Shown: positions 47,801-57,425 of the stretch, one piece after another | Layout of the letters: each line of letters opens with the position of its first letter | Position numbering within the stretch: position 1 is the stretch's first letter | From: Carboxylicivirga fragile | GTDB lineage: Bacteria > Bacteroidota > Bacteroidia > Bacteroidales > Marinilabiliaceae | DNA length: 64,000 bases | Assembly (NCBI GenBank): GCA_025499625.1 | Contig: JAFMVD010000007.1 | Location: forward strand, 1-64,000 | Reading direction: 5' to 3' | Position numbers and translations under genes: made by a program | Notes under the pieces: generated by a model | The model's database searches: none | The model's input: only the letters and a program-made list of their open reading frames with translations | What the model was told of the DNA's origin: nothing

Positions 47801-49136
47801 CTTTATCGATATGATACGATACAAACCGTTCACCCTTCCCTTTTCTCAACATTTGAACACCCATGCCCCACGTACCTACCCAAATATTGCTTCGTCTATC
47901 TTCGTAAATGCAGGTTATAAAGTTGCTTTCGATCGAATTAGGGTCATTTATCCTGTTTTGATAAAATTTTAATTGACTATCTTTTTGATTAATGCGGGCC
48001 AATCCATTACCTGCTGTTCCTACCCAAAGCGACTGCTCATTCTTATAAATTGAGTTAATAATGCTCCGGTTTAGAACGGAGTAATCAGAATCAAAACCAT
48101 CAAGAGCGTTAAATGCCTTTTTGTGAATATTATAATAGACCAATCCAACTTTATCGGTACCTACCCAAACATCGCCCTGGTTATCGGTAAAAATAGAACG
48201 GATGAACTCCACATGAACATCTTCGTTTGTATAATTAGGCAGATGAAACCGATTGACCTGATTATCATCCAGATTAAGAGAACACAAGCCTCCCAGTGTA
48301 CCAATAATCAGCTCATTATTAACTTTTGTAATGGCGGTTACATTGGAATGATATAAAGAATTGATATTACTACCATCATGATTTAACCATTCAATAACGC
48401 CTGCTTGCTTTTTATATAGAAACAAACCATTATTGGTTCCAATATACAGGTTGTTTGCATCGTCCAATAAACATTGGATATACGCCGGATTATAAGTGCT
48501 ATCATTATACTGATAGGCGTTAAACTTATCCGAAATCGGATCGTGTATCATTAGCCCAGCTACTGTCCCAAGAAAAATAGCGTTATCCACCCCTTTGTAA
48601 ATACATAAGGGCGATGAAGCGTTCTCAAAGGATTGATAACGTCCTTTTACTTCAATTCCTTCCTTTGTTTCCTGCAGCTTATAAACCCCGTTTACTTTGG
48701 TTACAAGCCAGAGGTTTTCCCCATCGTGCAAGGTTTGAACAATATCCTGATTGAACAACAAGTGAATATTAGCCTGCTCAATTTTTAGAAACTTCCCCGA
48801 TAACAGATTTAATATTTGCAGTCCCTTCTGGGTGGTCACATATAGTAAATCCTGATGGTTGGTCGATAAATGCAAAATCCGATTATCCAACAGCTGATCT
48901 TCATCCCCATTTGAATAATAGTAATCAAAACCATATCCATCGTACCGGCATAAGCCATTATCAGTTCCAAACCAAATGAATCCAAACGCATCTTTTGTTA
49001 TGGACTGCACGGTATTTTGAGGCAAACCATCGTCTATGTTAATGTATTCAACACGCGGGGTTCTTTGGCTATATCCCTCAAAAGGCACCAAAAACAAAAG
49101 AAGAAAAACAACGATGGGTAACGGATGATTTTTCAT
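44850..49136 (-). CDS. hybrid two-component system regulator (HTCS), arabinan locus
   Basis: About 1428 residues from MKNHPLPIV, which gives a proper signal peptide (an ATG 7 codons earlier does not). The order is: Reg_prop propeller (FIWFGTDNGL, VWVGT, IWIGTYGGG) to about 720, Y_Y_Y domain, membrane helix near 800-825, then a coiled coil of about 85 residues (heptads of Leu/Gln/Glu) not present in the other HTCS, HisKA with NISHEFRTP (His near 920), HATPase (NLLANAFKY, DNGQGI, GTGIGLSL), receiver (Asp in VVSDIMMP near 1232) and AraC HTH. By position it senses arabino-oligosaccharides and activates the surrounding arabinan units. Confidence 0.95.
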   Translation of the reverse strand: MKNHPLPIVVFLLLFLVPFEGYSQRTPRVEYINIDDGLPQNTVQSITKDAFGFIWFGTDNGLCRYDGYGFDYYYSNGDEDQLLDNRILHLSTNHQDLLYVTTQKGLQILNLLSGKFLKIEQANIHLLFNQDIVQTLHDGENLWLVTKVNGVYKLQETKEGIEVKGRYQSFENASSPLCIYKGVDNAIFLGTVAGLMIHDPISDKFNAYQYNDSTYNPAYIQCLLDDANNLYIGTNNGLFLYKKQAGVIEWLNHDGSNINSLYHSNVTAITKVNNELIIGTLGGLCSLNLDDNQVNRFHLPNYTNEDVHVEFIRSIFTDNQGDVWVGTDKVGLVYYNIHKKAFNALDGFDSDYSVLNRSIINSIYKNEQSLWVGTAGNGLARINQKDSQLKFYQNRINDPNSIESNFITCIYEDRRSNIWVGTWGMGVQMLRKGKGERFVSYHIDKGLPSDFISTFYVNKKGEVLVGTQGGLCIYNEKDDRFYSIQPAGGGAIENWEVGCIQEDKNGFYWVGTTDGLHRFNGKLIKDDEPTVISRYEQVWYKETNEKNSLPDNYITTLNIDAEGTIWIGTYGGGIAKCVETENGNYEFINFNQQDGLANNIVYSLLCDDNNNLWITTENGLSKFNIEAQHFINYYKQDNLRNNQYYWSAGFKDADSNLYVGGLNGLNYFDPDRIKKFPFETKPIVTALKIYNKKVVPGDVHNGVTPLHRASFAVDTISLSHKDNVFSLEFSAMDFLHSSKIKYAYRLDGVDKEWVNVDSKRRVASYTNLAGGVYLFELKSTNDEGVWNDEFTQVYIEIIPPFWQELWFKLLMILIAVLMMAGYIRYRSFRMSMQNKRLEQLVKERTIEINEKNQQLEVSSQRLLDTNEQLEKRSAKIEKQKAQLEEQNSEIRTQRDQLIALNEEVESIHQMRMQFFTNISHEFRTPLTLIISPIQRLLSSGNNQLPEAAQKTIKIVKRNAERLLLLTNQILTFRKLEAGKLQVQLQQGKLDEVIVEIGEAFKVLAEDKHITYLTNVSQADYFGWFDKSKLENILFNLLANAFKYSSESGKVELSLNLEKNSESQKIIEVIVTDNGQGIKPEIQEKVFDRFYRADNNLGFGTGIGLSLVKELVIKLNGQINLSSEYGKGASFKLILPIEKESFDDYTIVEEGVADSVTLNQKVNLIKEAANQGSNQPVNDADKAHVLIVEDNDDLRQFLTESLAENYHVIAAKDGQEGSELALQKEVDLVVSDIMMPRLNGLDLCKQLKNNLNTSHMPIVLLSAKGMEENQLEGLGVGADDYITKPFSFAFLEAKIRSLIDNRQKLKAIYLQNTDAEADLKGSTLDEDFMQKVNHVVSEFYADPTFDIETFASKMFVSRSLLYKKLKALTNVSPNEYINVSRLKKSIPLLKSKKYQVAEVAVMVGFNDPKYFSRVFKKFYKCSPSEYVSV

Positions 49137-49242
49137 AAACAGCTTTAAATATAACAAAACAATGCTAAGGTATAGTTCTGATTTGGGCTGATATTAATTG
49201 AATATCAAACAATACACAAATATATATATAGCTCGTAATAAA

Positions 49243-49276
49243 AAAAAAGAAGGCTGCCAAAACAACCTTCTTTTTT
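49243..49276 (-). terminator. rho-independent terminator after galM
   Basis: An 11-bp stem AAAAAAGAAGG/CCTTCTTTTTT with a 12-base loop and a long T-run on the minus strand. It stands 18 bp after the galM stop and ends the GH43-galM unit, separating it from the regulator gene downstream. Confidence 0.85.
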
Positions 49277-49294
49277 AAACAAACTATATACTAA

Positions 49295-50416
49295 CTACTC
49301 AGTTCTGAATGCATAAACACACACCGAATAATACGCTTCTCCCGGGTTTAAAAGCGTCGATGGGAAATTTGGTTTATTGGGTGTATCCGGAAAATGCTGC
49401 GTCTCCAAACACAGAGCCTCACGGTACTTTAAGGTTTTACCGTATTTGCCCATATACTTGCCGTCCATAAAATTACCACCATAAAACTGAATACCGGGTT
49501 CGTTGGTATAAACATCCATCACTCGCCCCGAAACAGGCTCTTTTAAAGTGGCCGCCAGGGTTAAGCCATTGCCTGACGCATTTAACACCCAGTTATGATC
49601 ATAGCCTCCTCCTCTTTTCAGCTGTTCGTCATCAGCATTCACACGCGCACCAATTGTTGTAGCTTCTCTAAAATCAAATGGTGTGCCTTCAACTGTTGCT
49701 ATTTCACCGGTGGGAATCAAACCTCCATCAACAGGCGTGTAGGCATCTGCATTTATCGTTAGCAAATGATCATTTATCGTGCCTGAGGCTTCGCCCGCCA
49801 AATTGAAATAGGTATGATTGGTTAAGTTAACATGAGTAGGCTTATCTGTTGAAGCAAAATATTCAATTTTAAGCTCATTATTGTCTGTTAGTTCATAAAA
49901 GACTTTAACATCCAGATTACCCGGATAACCTTCTTCGCCATCAACAGAGGTATAGTTTAATTCCAGTTTATTATCGCCCACTTGAACGGCCTCCCACACC
50001 CGGTCGAAAAAACCGGCTGGACCGCCATGTAAAGTGTTCTCACCATCGTTAACACTCAACTGAAATGTATCTTTCTCAATAACAAACTGACTATTGGCAA
50101 TGCGATTGCCATACCTGCCAATCAAGGCTCCATAAAAGGTTTCAGGATTATTAAGGTACTCATCAGCCGTCTTATAGCCCAGACTTACATCGGCAAAATT
50201 GCCATTTTTATCAGGCACCCATAGGTTTACAATACGACCTCCCAAATTGGTAATTTGAGTTATCATGCCGTTTTTGTTCTTAAGGGTATACAACTTAACC
50301 TCCTTACCGTTGAAAGAAGTCGAAAAAGTAGTTTCATCAATTAATTTTATCTGGCTTGTAGGTTGGCTGCATGACACTAGAATCATGGCGATAACAAATA
50401 GGTTTACAAATTTCAT
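49295..50416 (-). CDS. galM: aldose 1-epimerase (secreted lipoprotein)
   Basis: 373 residues, lipoprotein (VSC, then SQPTSQ with no acid run, so probably periplasmic). The galactose-mutarotase fold shows GRYGNRIANSQF, the catalytic-His segments NTLHGGP and LTNHTYFNL, and the late PGIQFYGGN with the catalytic Glu nearby (CLETQHFPD). It interconverts sugar anomers. Downstream of an arabinanase gene by 12 bp, it would equilibrate arabinose released in the periplasm and so speed uptake. Substrate may equally be galactose; a secreted form is common in Bacteroidota sugar loci. Confidence 0.93.
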   Translation of the reverse strand: MKFVNLFVIAMILVSCSQPTSQIKLIDETTFSTSFNGKEVKLYTLKNKNGMITQITNLGGRIVNLWVPDKNGNFADVSLGYKTADEYLNNPETFYGALIGRYGNRIANSQFVIEKDTFQLSVNDGENTLHGGPAGFFDRVWEAVQVGDNKLELNYTSVDGEEGYPGNLDVKVFYELTDNNELKIEYFASTDKPTHVNLTNHTYFNLAGEASGTINDHLLTINADAYTPVDGGLIPTGEIATVEGTPFDFREATTIGARVNADDEQLKRGGGYDHNWVLNASGNGLTLAATLKEPVSGRVMDVYTNEPGIQFYGGNFMDGKYMGKYGKTLKYREALCLETQHFPDTPNKPNFPSTLLNPGEAYYSVCVYAFRTE

Positions 50417-50428
50417 AGATAGTTGGAT

Positions 50429-52045
50429 TTAATCAATTTTTTTGCCCCATAACGAATGCTTGCGATCTTGTGTAAGACCTGAAATTACAATTGTTACCTC
50501 TCTTGGCGAAGCTTCCCAGTCAAGCTCACGCTCAACACATAGTTTTACGGTGCCAATAGTCAATATTTCATTTGCACTGTCGTACGACCATGAACCACTA
50601 AGCGCACCAACTGCCGTACCGTCTTCTTTTAAAACAATCGCATTAGAAGTTTGCATGTTTGCATAATCGTATTTGAGCTCAATACACTCCCAGGTACCAA
50701 TTAATTCGTCCTCAGTAATCTCCTTCTCTGGCACACCTGTGTAGCGTTCCGGCATCACAACCGGCCAACCATCTTCAGTCCAGGCAATTTTTCGAACGTG
50801 TCCCATCATATTGGCATTGGCATATTCATTGCCATTGGTGCCACCAGGCAGACGAGCCTGAGAAGCGTAAAACCAATCACCGTTTTCATTTTGAAAAACA
50901 GCATTATGCGCAAAACCAACCCATCCTGAATGGCTGTTAAACTTATAAGGATGTGTAAGAACCGGATAACAATCTGCCCCTTCTGTTACATTTGCGCCAT
51001 CACTGCCATAATAGGGACCTTCGATGGATGTGGCACGACAAACACGCGTATTGTATGGCACATCTAATCCGTCGTAGGCTAAAAACAAATAATAGTAACC
51101 AGTTTCTTCGTTATAAAGGATTTCAGGCCCCTCAGATCCCTGCCAGCGACTCCAATACCCACTAGCTACGCGTGTAGCAATGCGTTTTGTTTTATCTGCC
51201 ACATTAACATATTCGAACGGTTTCCCTGTTGCGGGGTCTAACTCAACACATGCTATACCCGAATGCCATGAACCATAAATCAGGTATTGCTTGCCGTCAG
51301 GTGTTTCCTGAAAAGTCGGGTCAATGGCATTGTAATAAAAATAAGCATTGCCCCAATCGCCCCCAAATGAAGAACGCGACCATTCTGTTCCTTTATCGGA
51401 CACTGAATGAATTACCATTCCTTTATCTTCCCATTCATTGAGTGCCAAATCAGATGTTTCCATCATTCCAATAAAAGCATGTTCGGACCAAGTGCCATCG
51501 AAATTAGCTTCATTACAAGGCAGACCATTACCAATATAGTTATCGATAATTATGCTGTAATACATTCTATATTTGTTCCCCACCTGACGTACAACCGGCG
51601 CCCAAAAACCGTAGCCTGGATTATCAATAGGTGCAAGCCCGTTAGTCGCACGTATATTGTTTAGCGTATCTTTAACCCAGGTCGGAGCATCATTCATGGT
51701 AGCATTTCTATATTCCCAATTCACCAAATCCTTAGATCGACGGTGGTGGAAATGACCATGCCCAGCGTGCTCATTACCAAATGAGGCATCTGTTGCATAC
51801 ATGTAATAATACCCACCATCGAACACTACAGAAGGATCATGTACGTTTGCTAAATTCCATTTAGATCTATCACTCCATGATGCTATATCATCTCCTGTCC
51901 ATGTATAATCATCATTATAAATGGGTATCACATACTCATCATCAGGTTCATCGGGCTTTGGATCCTCATCGACAATATCATCATCTTTACATCCATAAGC
52001 TATAAAAATCAATAGGCTTAAAAACCAGGAAAATTTACTTTTCAT
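50429..52045 (-). CDS. GH43 endo-alpha-1,5-L-arabinanase (surface lipoprotein)
   Basis: The start chosen is MKSKFSW, 18 codons inside the longest frame; it yields a lipoprotein signal (YGC). About 538 residues. The residues after the Cys are KDDDIVDEDPKPDEPDDE, a very strong acidic surface-export signal. The propeller has LANVHDPSVV, NAIDPTF and GSEGPEILY, the endo-arabinanase triad, and a C-terminal lipocalin-like domain from about 430 (LIGTWECIEL ... HSLWGKKID). It resembles the GH43 at 43199-44668 along its length, but the acidic leader suggests this copy is the outer-surface enzyme and the other the periplasmic one. Confidence 0.9.
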   Translation of the reverse strand: MKSKFSWFLSLLIFIAYGCKDDDIVDEDPKPDEPDDEYVIPIYNDDYTWTGDDIASWSDRSKWNLANVHDPSVVFDGGYYYMYATDASFGNEHAGHGHFHHRRSKDLVNWEYRNATMNDAPTWVKDTLNNIRATNGLAPIDNPGYGFWAPVVRQVGNKYRMYYSIIIDNYIGNGLPCNEANFDGTWSEHAFIGMMETSDLALNEWEDKGMVIHSVSDKGTEWSRSSFGGDWGNAYFYYNAIDPTFQETPDGKQYLIYGSWHSGIACVELDPATGKPFEYVNVADKTKRIATRVASGYWSRWQGSEGPEILYNEETGYYYLFLAYDGLDVPYNTRVCRATSIEGPYYGSDGANVTEGADCYPVLTHPYKFNSHSGWVGFAHNAVFQNENGDWFYASQARLPGGTNGNEYANANMMGHVRKIAWTEDGWPVVMPERYTGVPEKEITEDELIGTWECIELKYDYANMQTSNAIVLKEDGTAVGALSGSWSYDSANEILTIGTVKLCVERELDWEASPREVTIVISGLTQDRKHSLWGKKID

Positions 52046-52072
52046 ATTACAAAACTTAAAAATATTCAGATT

Positions 52073-52129
52073 CAAAATAAACGAATAAAAAAGCTTCACA
52101 GGTGGACAATATCACATTTATTGGAGATA
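52073..52129 (-). promoter_or_regulatory. promoter of GH43-galM unit with tandem repeats (candidate arabinan HTCS operator)
   Basis: The -7-like box TTATTTTG on the minus strand is at 52073-52080. On the plus strand GTGGACA (52102-52108) starts 22 bp beyond it, and a weaker GGAGATA (52123-52129) follows 21 bp later. A second TAnnTTTG match (TAATTTTG, 52175-52182) lies further upstream. Confidence 0.5.
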
Positions 52130-52208
52130 AATAGATAACTATCTAAACTTAATGTTGTCAACATAACTCATTTGCAAAATTAGTATTACATGCAATTTAA
52201 TCGCATAA

Positions 52209-52250
52209 AAAACTTCCTTATCAGCTTAAAAACACTGGTAAGGAAGTTTT
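52209..52250 (-). terminator. rho-independent terminator after susD of the arabinan locus
   Basis: A 16-bp stem (AAAACTTCCTTATCAG with CTGGTAAGGAAGTTTT, one G-T pair), loop of 10, then a T-run on the minus strand. It lies 22 bp past the SusD stop and separates the lipoprotein-susC-susD operon from the GH43-galM unit. Confidence 0.9.
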
Positions 52251-52271
52251 AAGATAAACCTAAATATAATC

Positions 52272-54113
52272 TTACTCTAAATTATAAACAGGACGCACTT
52301 TATATCCTTTTTCAAAGAATGTTGTACTATTATCTGAATTATTATTTGCTGAATTGCCCCTAAGATTCGGGTTAGTGTCAAGATTAACTTGCCATACAGG
52401 AAAATATTCATGACCTACTATATAATTATCATACGAAGAACCACTTGCATTATTAGAATTTAGCTCTTCCGTATCTACAATCACATACTCTTCCTGTTTT
52501 TCAACTCCATCCTCGACCCATGTATAAAGCTTCTTAGGTGCTAACTTATAATAAGCATGCTCTTTTATCTGTTGCATGCGGCTTGCATCGTAGAAAAATC
52601 CCCAACGAATTAAATCAGTTCCACGACCGTTTTCACAACCAAATTCTTTCGGACGTTCTACATTTGCAATTTGCTCAAAAAGAGCATCTGCTGTAGGAAA
52701 GTCTGTAATATTAAGATCTGGAAGGGCCACACGCTGACGAACCTCGTTTATATAGCTAATAGCAGTTTGTGTTGGTCCGTTTATTTCATTTTCACACTCA
52801 GCTGCACGTAGTAAAACATCGCTATATCGCATTAAGCGTAAATTAATTCCAGTTCTTAATCCTACAATAACATCATCAGATAAATCAGTTCTCGCATAAG
52901 TCCATTTAGCAATCGATATGCCACCCTGTGAAGTATTGGATCGAAAATTAACAACCCAATCATTATCTTTGTCGCCATTAATTCCATATAATGTGGACTT
53001 ATAAGCCATGTTGGTTCTAGGATCTCCTTCTGGATATGCCGCAGTAGAAACACCATTTATAGCATCATATTCTGCCTCATACGTCACTAAAGTCCAATAC
53101 AAACGCGGATCCAAAAATCCATCTGTACAGTTCTCTTTCTTATACAGGTTGTATAACCAGGGCGAAGCCGCACAGTCACCCCAACTACCTTTATCCTGGG
53201 GTGCATAGTTACTTTCTACTGCATGTCCTTGTGTTGCAGTAGGACTGATGTTCACTGGAGTCCACTCCTCATCAGTTCCACCCGTTCCAAGATCCATATA
53301 TTGAACTTCAAAAAGACTTTCAGAATTGTTCTCTGTATCTTCCCTGAAGTTATCACCAAAGTCTGCGGCCAAAGCATAATCTCCATACTGACCGGCAATA
53401 ATATCCTTCAATATTGTGTAAGCTTCACTATACTTCTGACGAAACATAAGTGTACGAGCCATATACCCAGCAGCCGCACCGGAAGTGGCACGACCTGAAG
53501 CCCATTCTCCACCTTCATTACGCGAAGGCAAAATTTTCATTGCCTCAGTAAAATCCACCTCTACTTTATTCAATACCGAATCCTGACTAGCAGAGGTTGC
53601 ATAAAGAGTGTTAATATCATTATAATCGTCATAATTAGTAATTAGCGGAACATCCTGATAAATGGTAGACAGATTATAGTAGGCTAAAGATCGTAAGAAA
53701 AGAGCCTGTCCCTTAATTTGATTATAAGATTCCTCTGACATCTTAACATCATCCACTTTTGACAATACAAAGTTTGTGCGGTTTACAACATGATAGTTAT
53801 CACGCCATGGCCACTCGGCCATAAAATAAGCGGATGTATGATTTAGGTTGTCTGCATCAATATACCATTGTTGTGATGAGTTCCAAACCTCATCGCCACG
53901 TACAGCATCTATAACATAACCAACACGGGCAAATGTACCTTCTAAACGAATACGATTGTAACATGCTATTATAGCTTCCTGAAGTTCTGACTCCGTATTA
54001 CCAAAATCGAAAGTAGTCTGACTGTTTGGGTTCACAACATTGAGCTTGTCATCACAGGCTGAAAATCCCGCAATGAGCAATAATATTAATAGTAATATAT
54101 TTAAACGTTTCAT
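52272..54113 (-). CDS. SusD/RagB-family glycan-binding lipoprotein, arabinan locus
   Basis: 613 residues, lipoprotein (FSAC, then DDKLNV). SusD marks: TESELQEAIIACYNRIRLEG, the helix QALFLRSLAYYNLSTIYQDVPL, the late ISYINEVRQRVALP and ERPKEFGCENGRGTDLIRWGFF. It forms the lid of the SusC barrel encoded 28 bp upstream. It is longer than the xyloglucan SusD by about 75 residues, mainly in the C-terminal third. Last gene of the operon, with a strong terminator behind it. Confidence 0.94.
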   Translation of the reverse strand: MKRLNILLLILLLIAGFSACDDKLNVVNPNSQTTFDFGNTESELQEAIIACYNRIRLEGTFARVGYVIDAVRGDEVWNSSQQWYIDADNLNHTSAYFMAEWPWRDNYHVVNRTNFVLSKVDDVKMSEESYNQIKGQALFLRSLAYYNLSTIYQDVPLITNYDDYNDINTLYATSASQDSVLNKVEVDFTEAMKILPSRNEGGEWASGRATSGAAAGYMARTLMFRQKYSEAYTILKDIIAGQYGDYALAADFGDNFREDTENNSESLFEVQYMDLGTGGTDEEWTPVNISPTATQGHAVESNYAPQDKGSWGDCAASPWLYNLYKKENCTDGFLDPRLYWTLVTYEAEYDAINGVSTAAYPEGDPRTNMAYKSTLYGINGDKDNDWVVNFRSNTSQGGISIAKWTYARTDLSDDVIVGLRTGINLRLMRYSDVLLRAAECENEINGPTQTAISYINEVRQRVALPDLNITDFPTADALFEQIANVERPKEFGCENGRGTDLIRWGFFYDASRMQQIKEHAYYKLAPKKLYTWVEDGVEKQEEYVIVDTEELNSNNASGSSYDNYIVGHEYFPVWQVNLDTNPNLRGNSANNNSDNSTTFFEKGYKVRPVYNLE

Positions 54114-54141
54114 ATTGTTTCTCTATTAAATCGATTAAAAT

Positions 54142-57100
54142 TTAGAATGACAGGTTTAATCCTAACATGAATGATCGTGGTTGTGGAAATGACGCATAAT
54201 TATACCCTGGTGTGAATGTGCCACCTGAAAAATCAACATTATACCCCTCATACTTTGTTATAGTAGCCAGGTTTTGACCTGATGCATATACACGAACCTT
54301 GCTAACTTTACCTTTAAACCAACGCTCAGGGAAATTATATCCTAATTGCACATTTGCAATTCGCAAATAGGATGCATCCTGAATGTATCTATCGCTGAAA
54401 TAATTATTTGTGGCATTAGCCGACTTATACTGCACGCGGGGCACATCGGTGTCAGTGTTGGTTGGCGTCCATGCATTTAACAGGCTAACGCCCTTATTAG
54501 TTGCCCCATAAGAATTCATCAATTCCCCTTGAACAAAATCAACCGCTTTAAAACCGGCAGCCCCAAAAGCGGCAATATTTAAATCAAAACCATTCCATTC
54601 AACACGACCATTTAAACCGAAATTAATATCAGGCAATCCACTCCCAATAAAAGTTCTGTCCTCAGCATTAATTGTACCATCACCATTAAGGTCTTTGTAT
54701 AAAATATCACCTGGTTGAGCTCCCGGTTGGTCAACAAAGGATCCCTCCTCATTGACTCTGTTATCTATTGCACTTTGATTTTGGGCAATACCATTTCTGA
54801 TGTTATACGTACCATCATCATTCTGCACGTCACCTTCAAGCACCCAGCCATAAAACTCCCCAACTTCACGACCAACCTCTGTGCGACAAACACCATTATT
54901 TTGAGGCTCATTAGCCACGCCTAACTTAGTTACCTTATTTGATAGCGTTGATAGGTTTGCAGAAACCTCAAATTTAACAGGGTGGTTATAATTACGATAG
55001 GTAAAAAGGAATTCAAGACCTGAGTTTACCATAGTGGCTGCATTCATTTTCACTCTCTCATTAGTAAAACCAGCTTCAGTCGGAACCCTAACATCATAAT
55101 GTAAGTCTTCTGAAGTTGACTCATACCAGTCGAAATTAAATTCAAACTGATTGTTAAACATAGCTAAATCAAGACCAAAATCAAGTGTTTTCTTAATTTC
55201 CCATCTTAATCCGGTATTTACAAAATTCGATATTGCGGATCCGGTCACCTTATTATTATTAAAGCTGTAAGTATAATCGTTTCTGCGCATTGTATCCATA
55301 TAATCGTATGGTCCAAGATTCTCTATACTACCAAGTTCACCATAACTACCTCGTAACTTCAGTAAGCTGATAGTAGACTTATCTACAGGAAAAAAATTCT
55401 CTCGTTCGATACGCCAACCTGCAGATACTGATGGAAAAATATCAAAGCGATCTTCCGGAGACAAACGACTAGAACCATCACGTCGTGCTGTTGCTGAAAT
55501 CAGGTATTTACCGTCGAAATTATAGTTTAAACGACCGATGTACGATGACATCCTCCAATCGCTTTCATAACTATACGAATTTCTCTCGGCTGCATTGTCA
55601 AGCTGCAAATAATAGGGTTCAGACAAATTATTGCCAGTACCTCTAAGCGAGTGATAATATACACTCTGATAGGTTTGCCCTAAAACAACATCAATACTGT
55701 GTTTATTAAATGTAGTATTATAGTTAATATAATTCTCTATTAACACATCACTTGTAGAACGATATTCTTGGTTAAGAACCTCATTTTCCTTTGGCAAGTA
55801 GTTAATGGTACTTGAGATAAATGCAGGTATAAATGAATAATTTTTAACTATGGTTTTGTTATACGCTAGATTTAGATTGTATGTCAATTTGTGATTACTA
55901 GTATTAACACCTAACATATCCAATAAATCAAAACTTGTATTGGCAGAACCAACAAAACGGTCAACTTTTACATTTCTTTCCAATAAATTATTCGTCATCA
56001 ACACATTGGTCATACGCAGGTCGCCATGCACATCATCGTAATAAGTACCATAACCGTAAGCATCATATTTCCATCCTGATGCTGAAGAAAGTCTGTCATC
56101 CAATACCCATGTTGATTCATCGTAAGCTTTGATGGTAGAAGGCAAAAGCAGAGTGGAAGCCATTACTGGATACTGACCGCCATAAAGGCCTTGTACATAC
56201 TCGTTTGCGTTACTAAGCGCCATATTATCCTGATCACTGTGACTATAAACCAAGCTGGTTCGGATTTTAATGAATTTCACATCCATGGTATTGTTAACAC
56301 GGACAGTGAAACGTTCGTAATTCGGACCGGCACCTTTCATTGTTCCTTCCTGACTAAAATAATCAAGTCCAATATTGTAGGTATTATTTTCTCCGCCACC
56401 TGAAAGGTTCACGTTGTGGTTTTGACGAATACCGTTTTTATACACCTCATCAAACCAATCTGTGTCTACTGAAGGTACCTCAGTACCATCGTCAAGCGTA
56501 TCCCACAAATAATTGCTACTGGAAGAAACATAACCACCCGGCAGATCCACACCACTGTTTGCGTAAGCCATGCCAAGGTAATCCTTGTATTGATCCGCAT
56601 TCATAACATTATAAACTCCTTTTTGCACCTGGTCCACACCAACATATCCATTGTAGTCAATCTTCATTGGTGAGTTTTTCTTGCCTTGCTTAGTAGTAAT
56701 AATTATTACTCCATTACCAGCACGAGAACCATAGATAGCTGCTGCTGATGCATCCTTAAGGATCTGAATTGATTCGATATCATTTGGTGAGAAGTCTCGA
56801 ATTGTCGTTCCCATTGGCACCCCATCTATAACATAAAGTGGGTTTGTATTGCCAAAAGAACCAATACCCCTAATACGCACTGTAGGGTCAGCTCCCGGTT
56901 GCCCGTCAGAAGTTATTTGAACACCTGATGCTTTTCCCTGCAGTAATGTTGAGATGTTGGAATTCGACTGCTTTCGCATCTCTTCCGGATTTACAATCGA
57001 AACTGAACCTGTAAGGTCGGCCTTCTTTTGAGTGCCATAACCAATTACAACTACCTGATCAAGCTCTTGTGTGTCTGAAATCAAGGTTATTACACCAAGA

Positions 57101-57405
57101 TTAGTCTTTCCTTCAATAGCAATCTCCATGCTTTTGAAACCTATGAAAGACACTGATAGCTTAGCGTCTTCAGGTGCAGAAAGGGCAAAGTTACCATCCA
57201 AATCAGTAATCATTCCTTGGGTTGTACCTTTAATTGCTATAGTTACACCGGGAATCGGATCTCCCATATCGTCAACTATTTTACCACTCACTATTATATC
57301 TCCTTGTTGAGCCATTGACATTTGGTAGGTGTCGATGCCACCTACTGCCAATGTTACTGGCGCAAACACCAACAATCCTAAAAGAATTAAATATATATTT
57401 TTCAT
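54142..57405 (-). CDS. SusC/RagA TonB-dependent transporter, arabinan locus
   Basis: 1087 residues with a signal peptide. A carboxypeptidase-like domain (DIIVSGKIVDDMGDPIPGV to about residue 120) precedes the plug with LDQVVVIGYGTQKK and VRIRGIGSFGNTNPLYVIDG, then the barrel ending RSFMLGLNLSF. It imports arabino-oligosaccharides with the SusD lid. The gene starts 20 bp after the lipoprotein gene, so susC is the second gene, not the first, of its operon. Confidence 0.95.
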   Translation of the reverse strand: MKNIYLILLGLLVFAPVTLAVGGIDTYQMSMAQQGDIIVSGKIVDDMGDPIPGVTIAIKGTTQGMITDLDGNFALSAPEDAKLSVSFIGFKSMEIAIEGKTNLGVITLISDTQELDQVVVIGYGTQKKADLTGSVSIVNPEEMRKQSNSNISTLLQGKASGVQITSDGQPGADPTVRIRGIGSFGNTNPLYVIDGVPMGTTIRDFSPNDIESIQILKDASAAAIYGSRAGNGVIIITTKQGKKNSPMKIDYNGYVGVDQVQKGVYNVMNADQYKDYLGMAYANSGVDLPGGYVSSSSNYLWDTLDDGTEVPSVDTDWFDEVYKNGIRQNHNVNLSGGGENNTYNIGLDYFSQEGTMKGAGPNYERFTVRVNNTMDVKFIKIRTSLVYSHSDQDNMALSNANEYVQGLYGGQYPVMASTLLLPSTIKAYDESTWVLDDRLSSASGWKYDAYGYGTYYDDVHGDLRMTNVLMTNNLLERNVKVDRFVGSANTSFDLLDMLGVNTSNHKLTYNLNLAYNKTIVKNYSFIPAFISSTINYLPKENEVLNQEYRSTSDVLIENYINYNTTFNKHSIDVVLGQTYQSVYYHSLRGTGNNLSEPYYLQLDNAAERNSYSYESDWRMSSYIGRLNYNFDGKYLISATARRDGSSRLSPEDRFDIFPSVSAGWRIERENFFPVDKSTISLLKLRGSYGELGSIENLGPYDYMDTMRRNDYTYSFNNNKVTGSAISNFVNTGLRWEIKKTLDFGLDLAMFNNQFEFNFDWYESTSEDLHYDVRVPTEAGFTNERVKMNAATMVNSGLEFLFTYRNYNHPVKFEVSANLSTLSNKVTKLGVANEPQNNGVCRTEVGREVGEFYGWVLEGDVQNDDGTYNIRNGIAQNQSAIDNRVNEEGSFVDQPGAQPGDILYKDLNGDGTINAEDRTFIGSGLPDINFGLNGRVEWNGFDLNIAAFGAAGFKAVDFVQGELMNSYGATNKGVSLLNAWTPTNTDTDVPRVQYKSANATNNYFSDRYIQDASYLRIANVQLGYNFPERWFKGKVSKVRVYASGQNLATITKYEGYNVDFSGGTFTPGYNYASFPQPRSFMLGLNLSF

Positions 57406-57425
57406 AGTTTGATTTTTTCTCTTAA

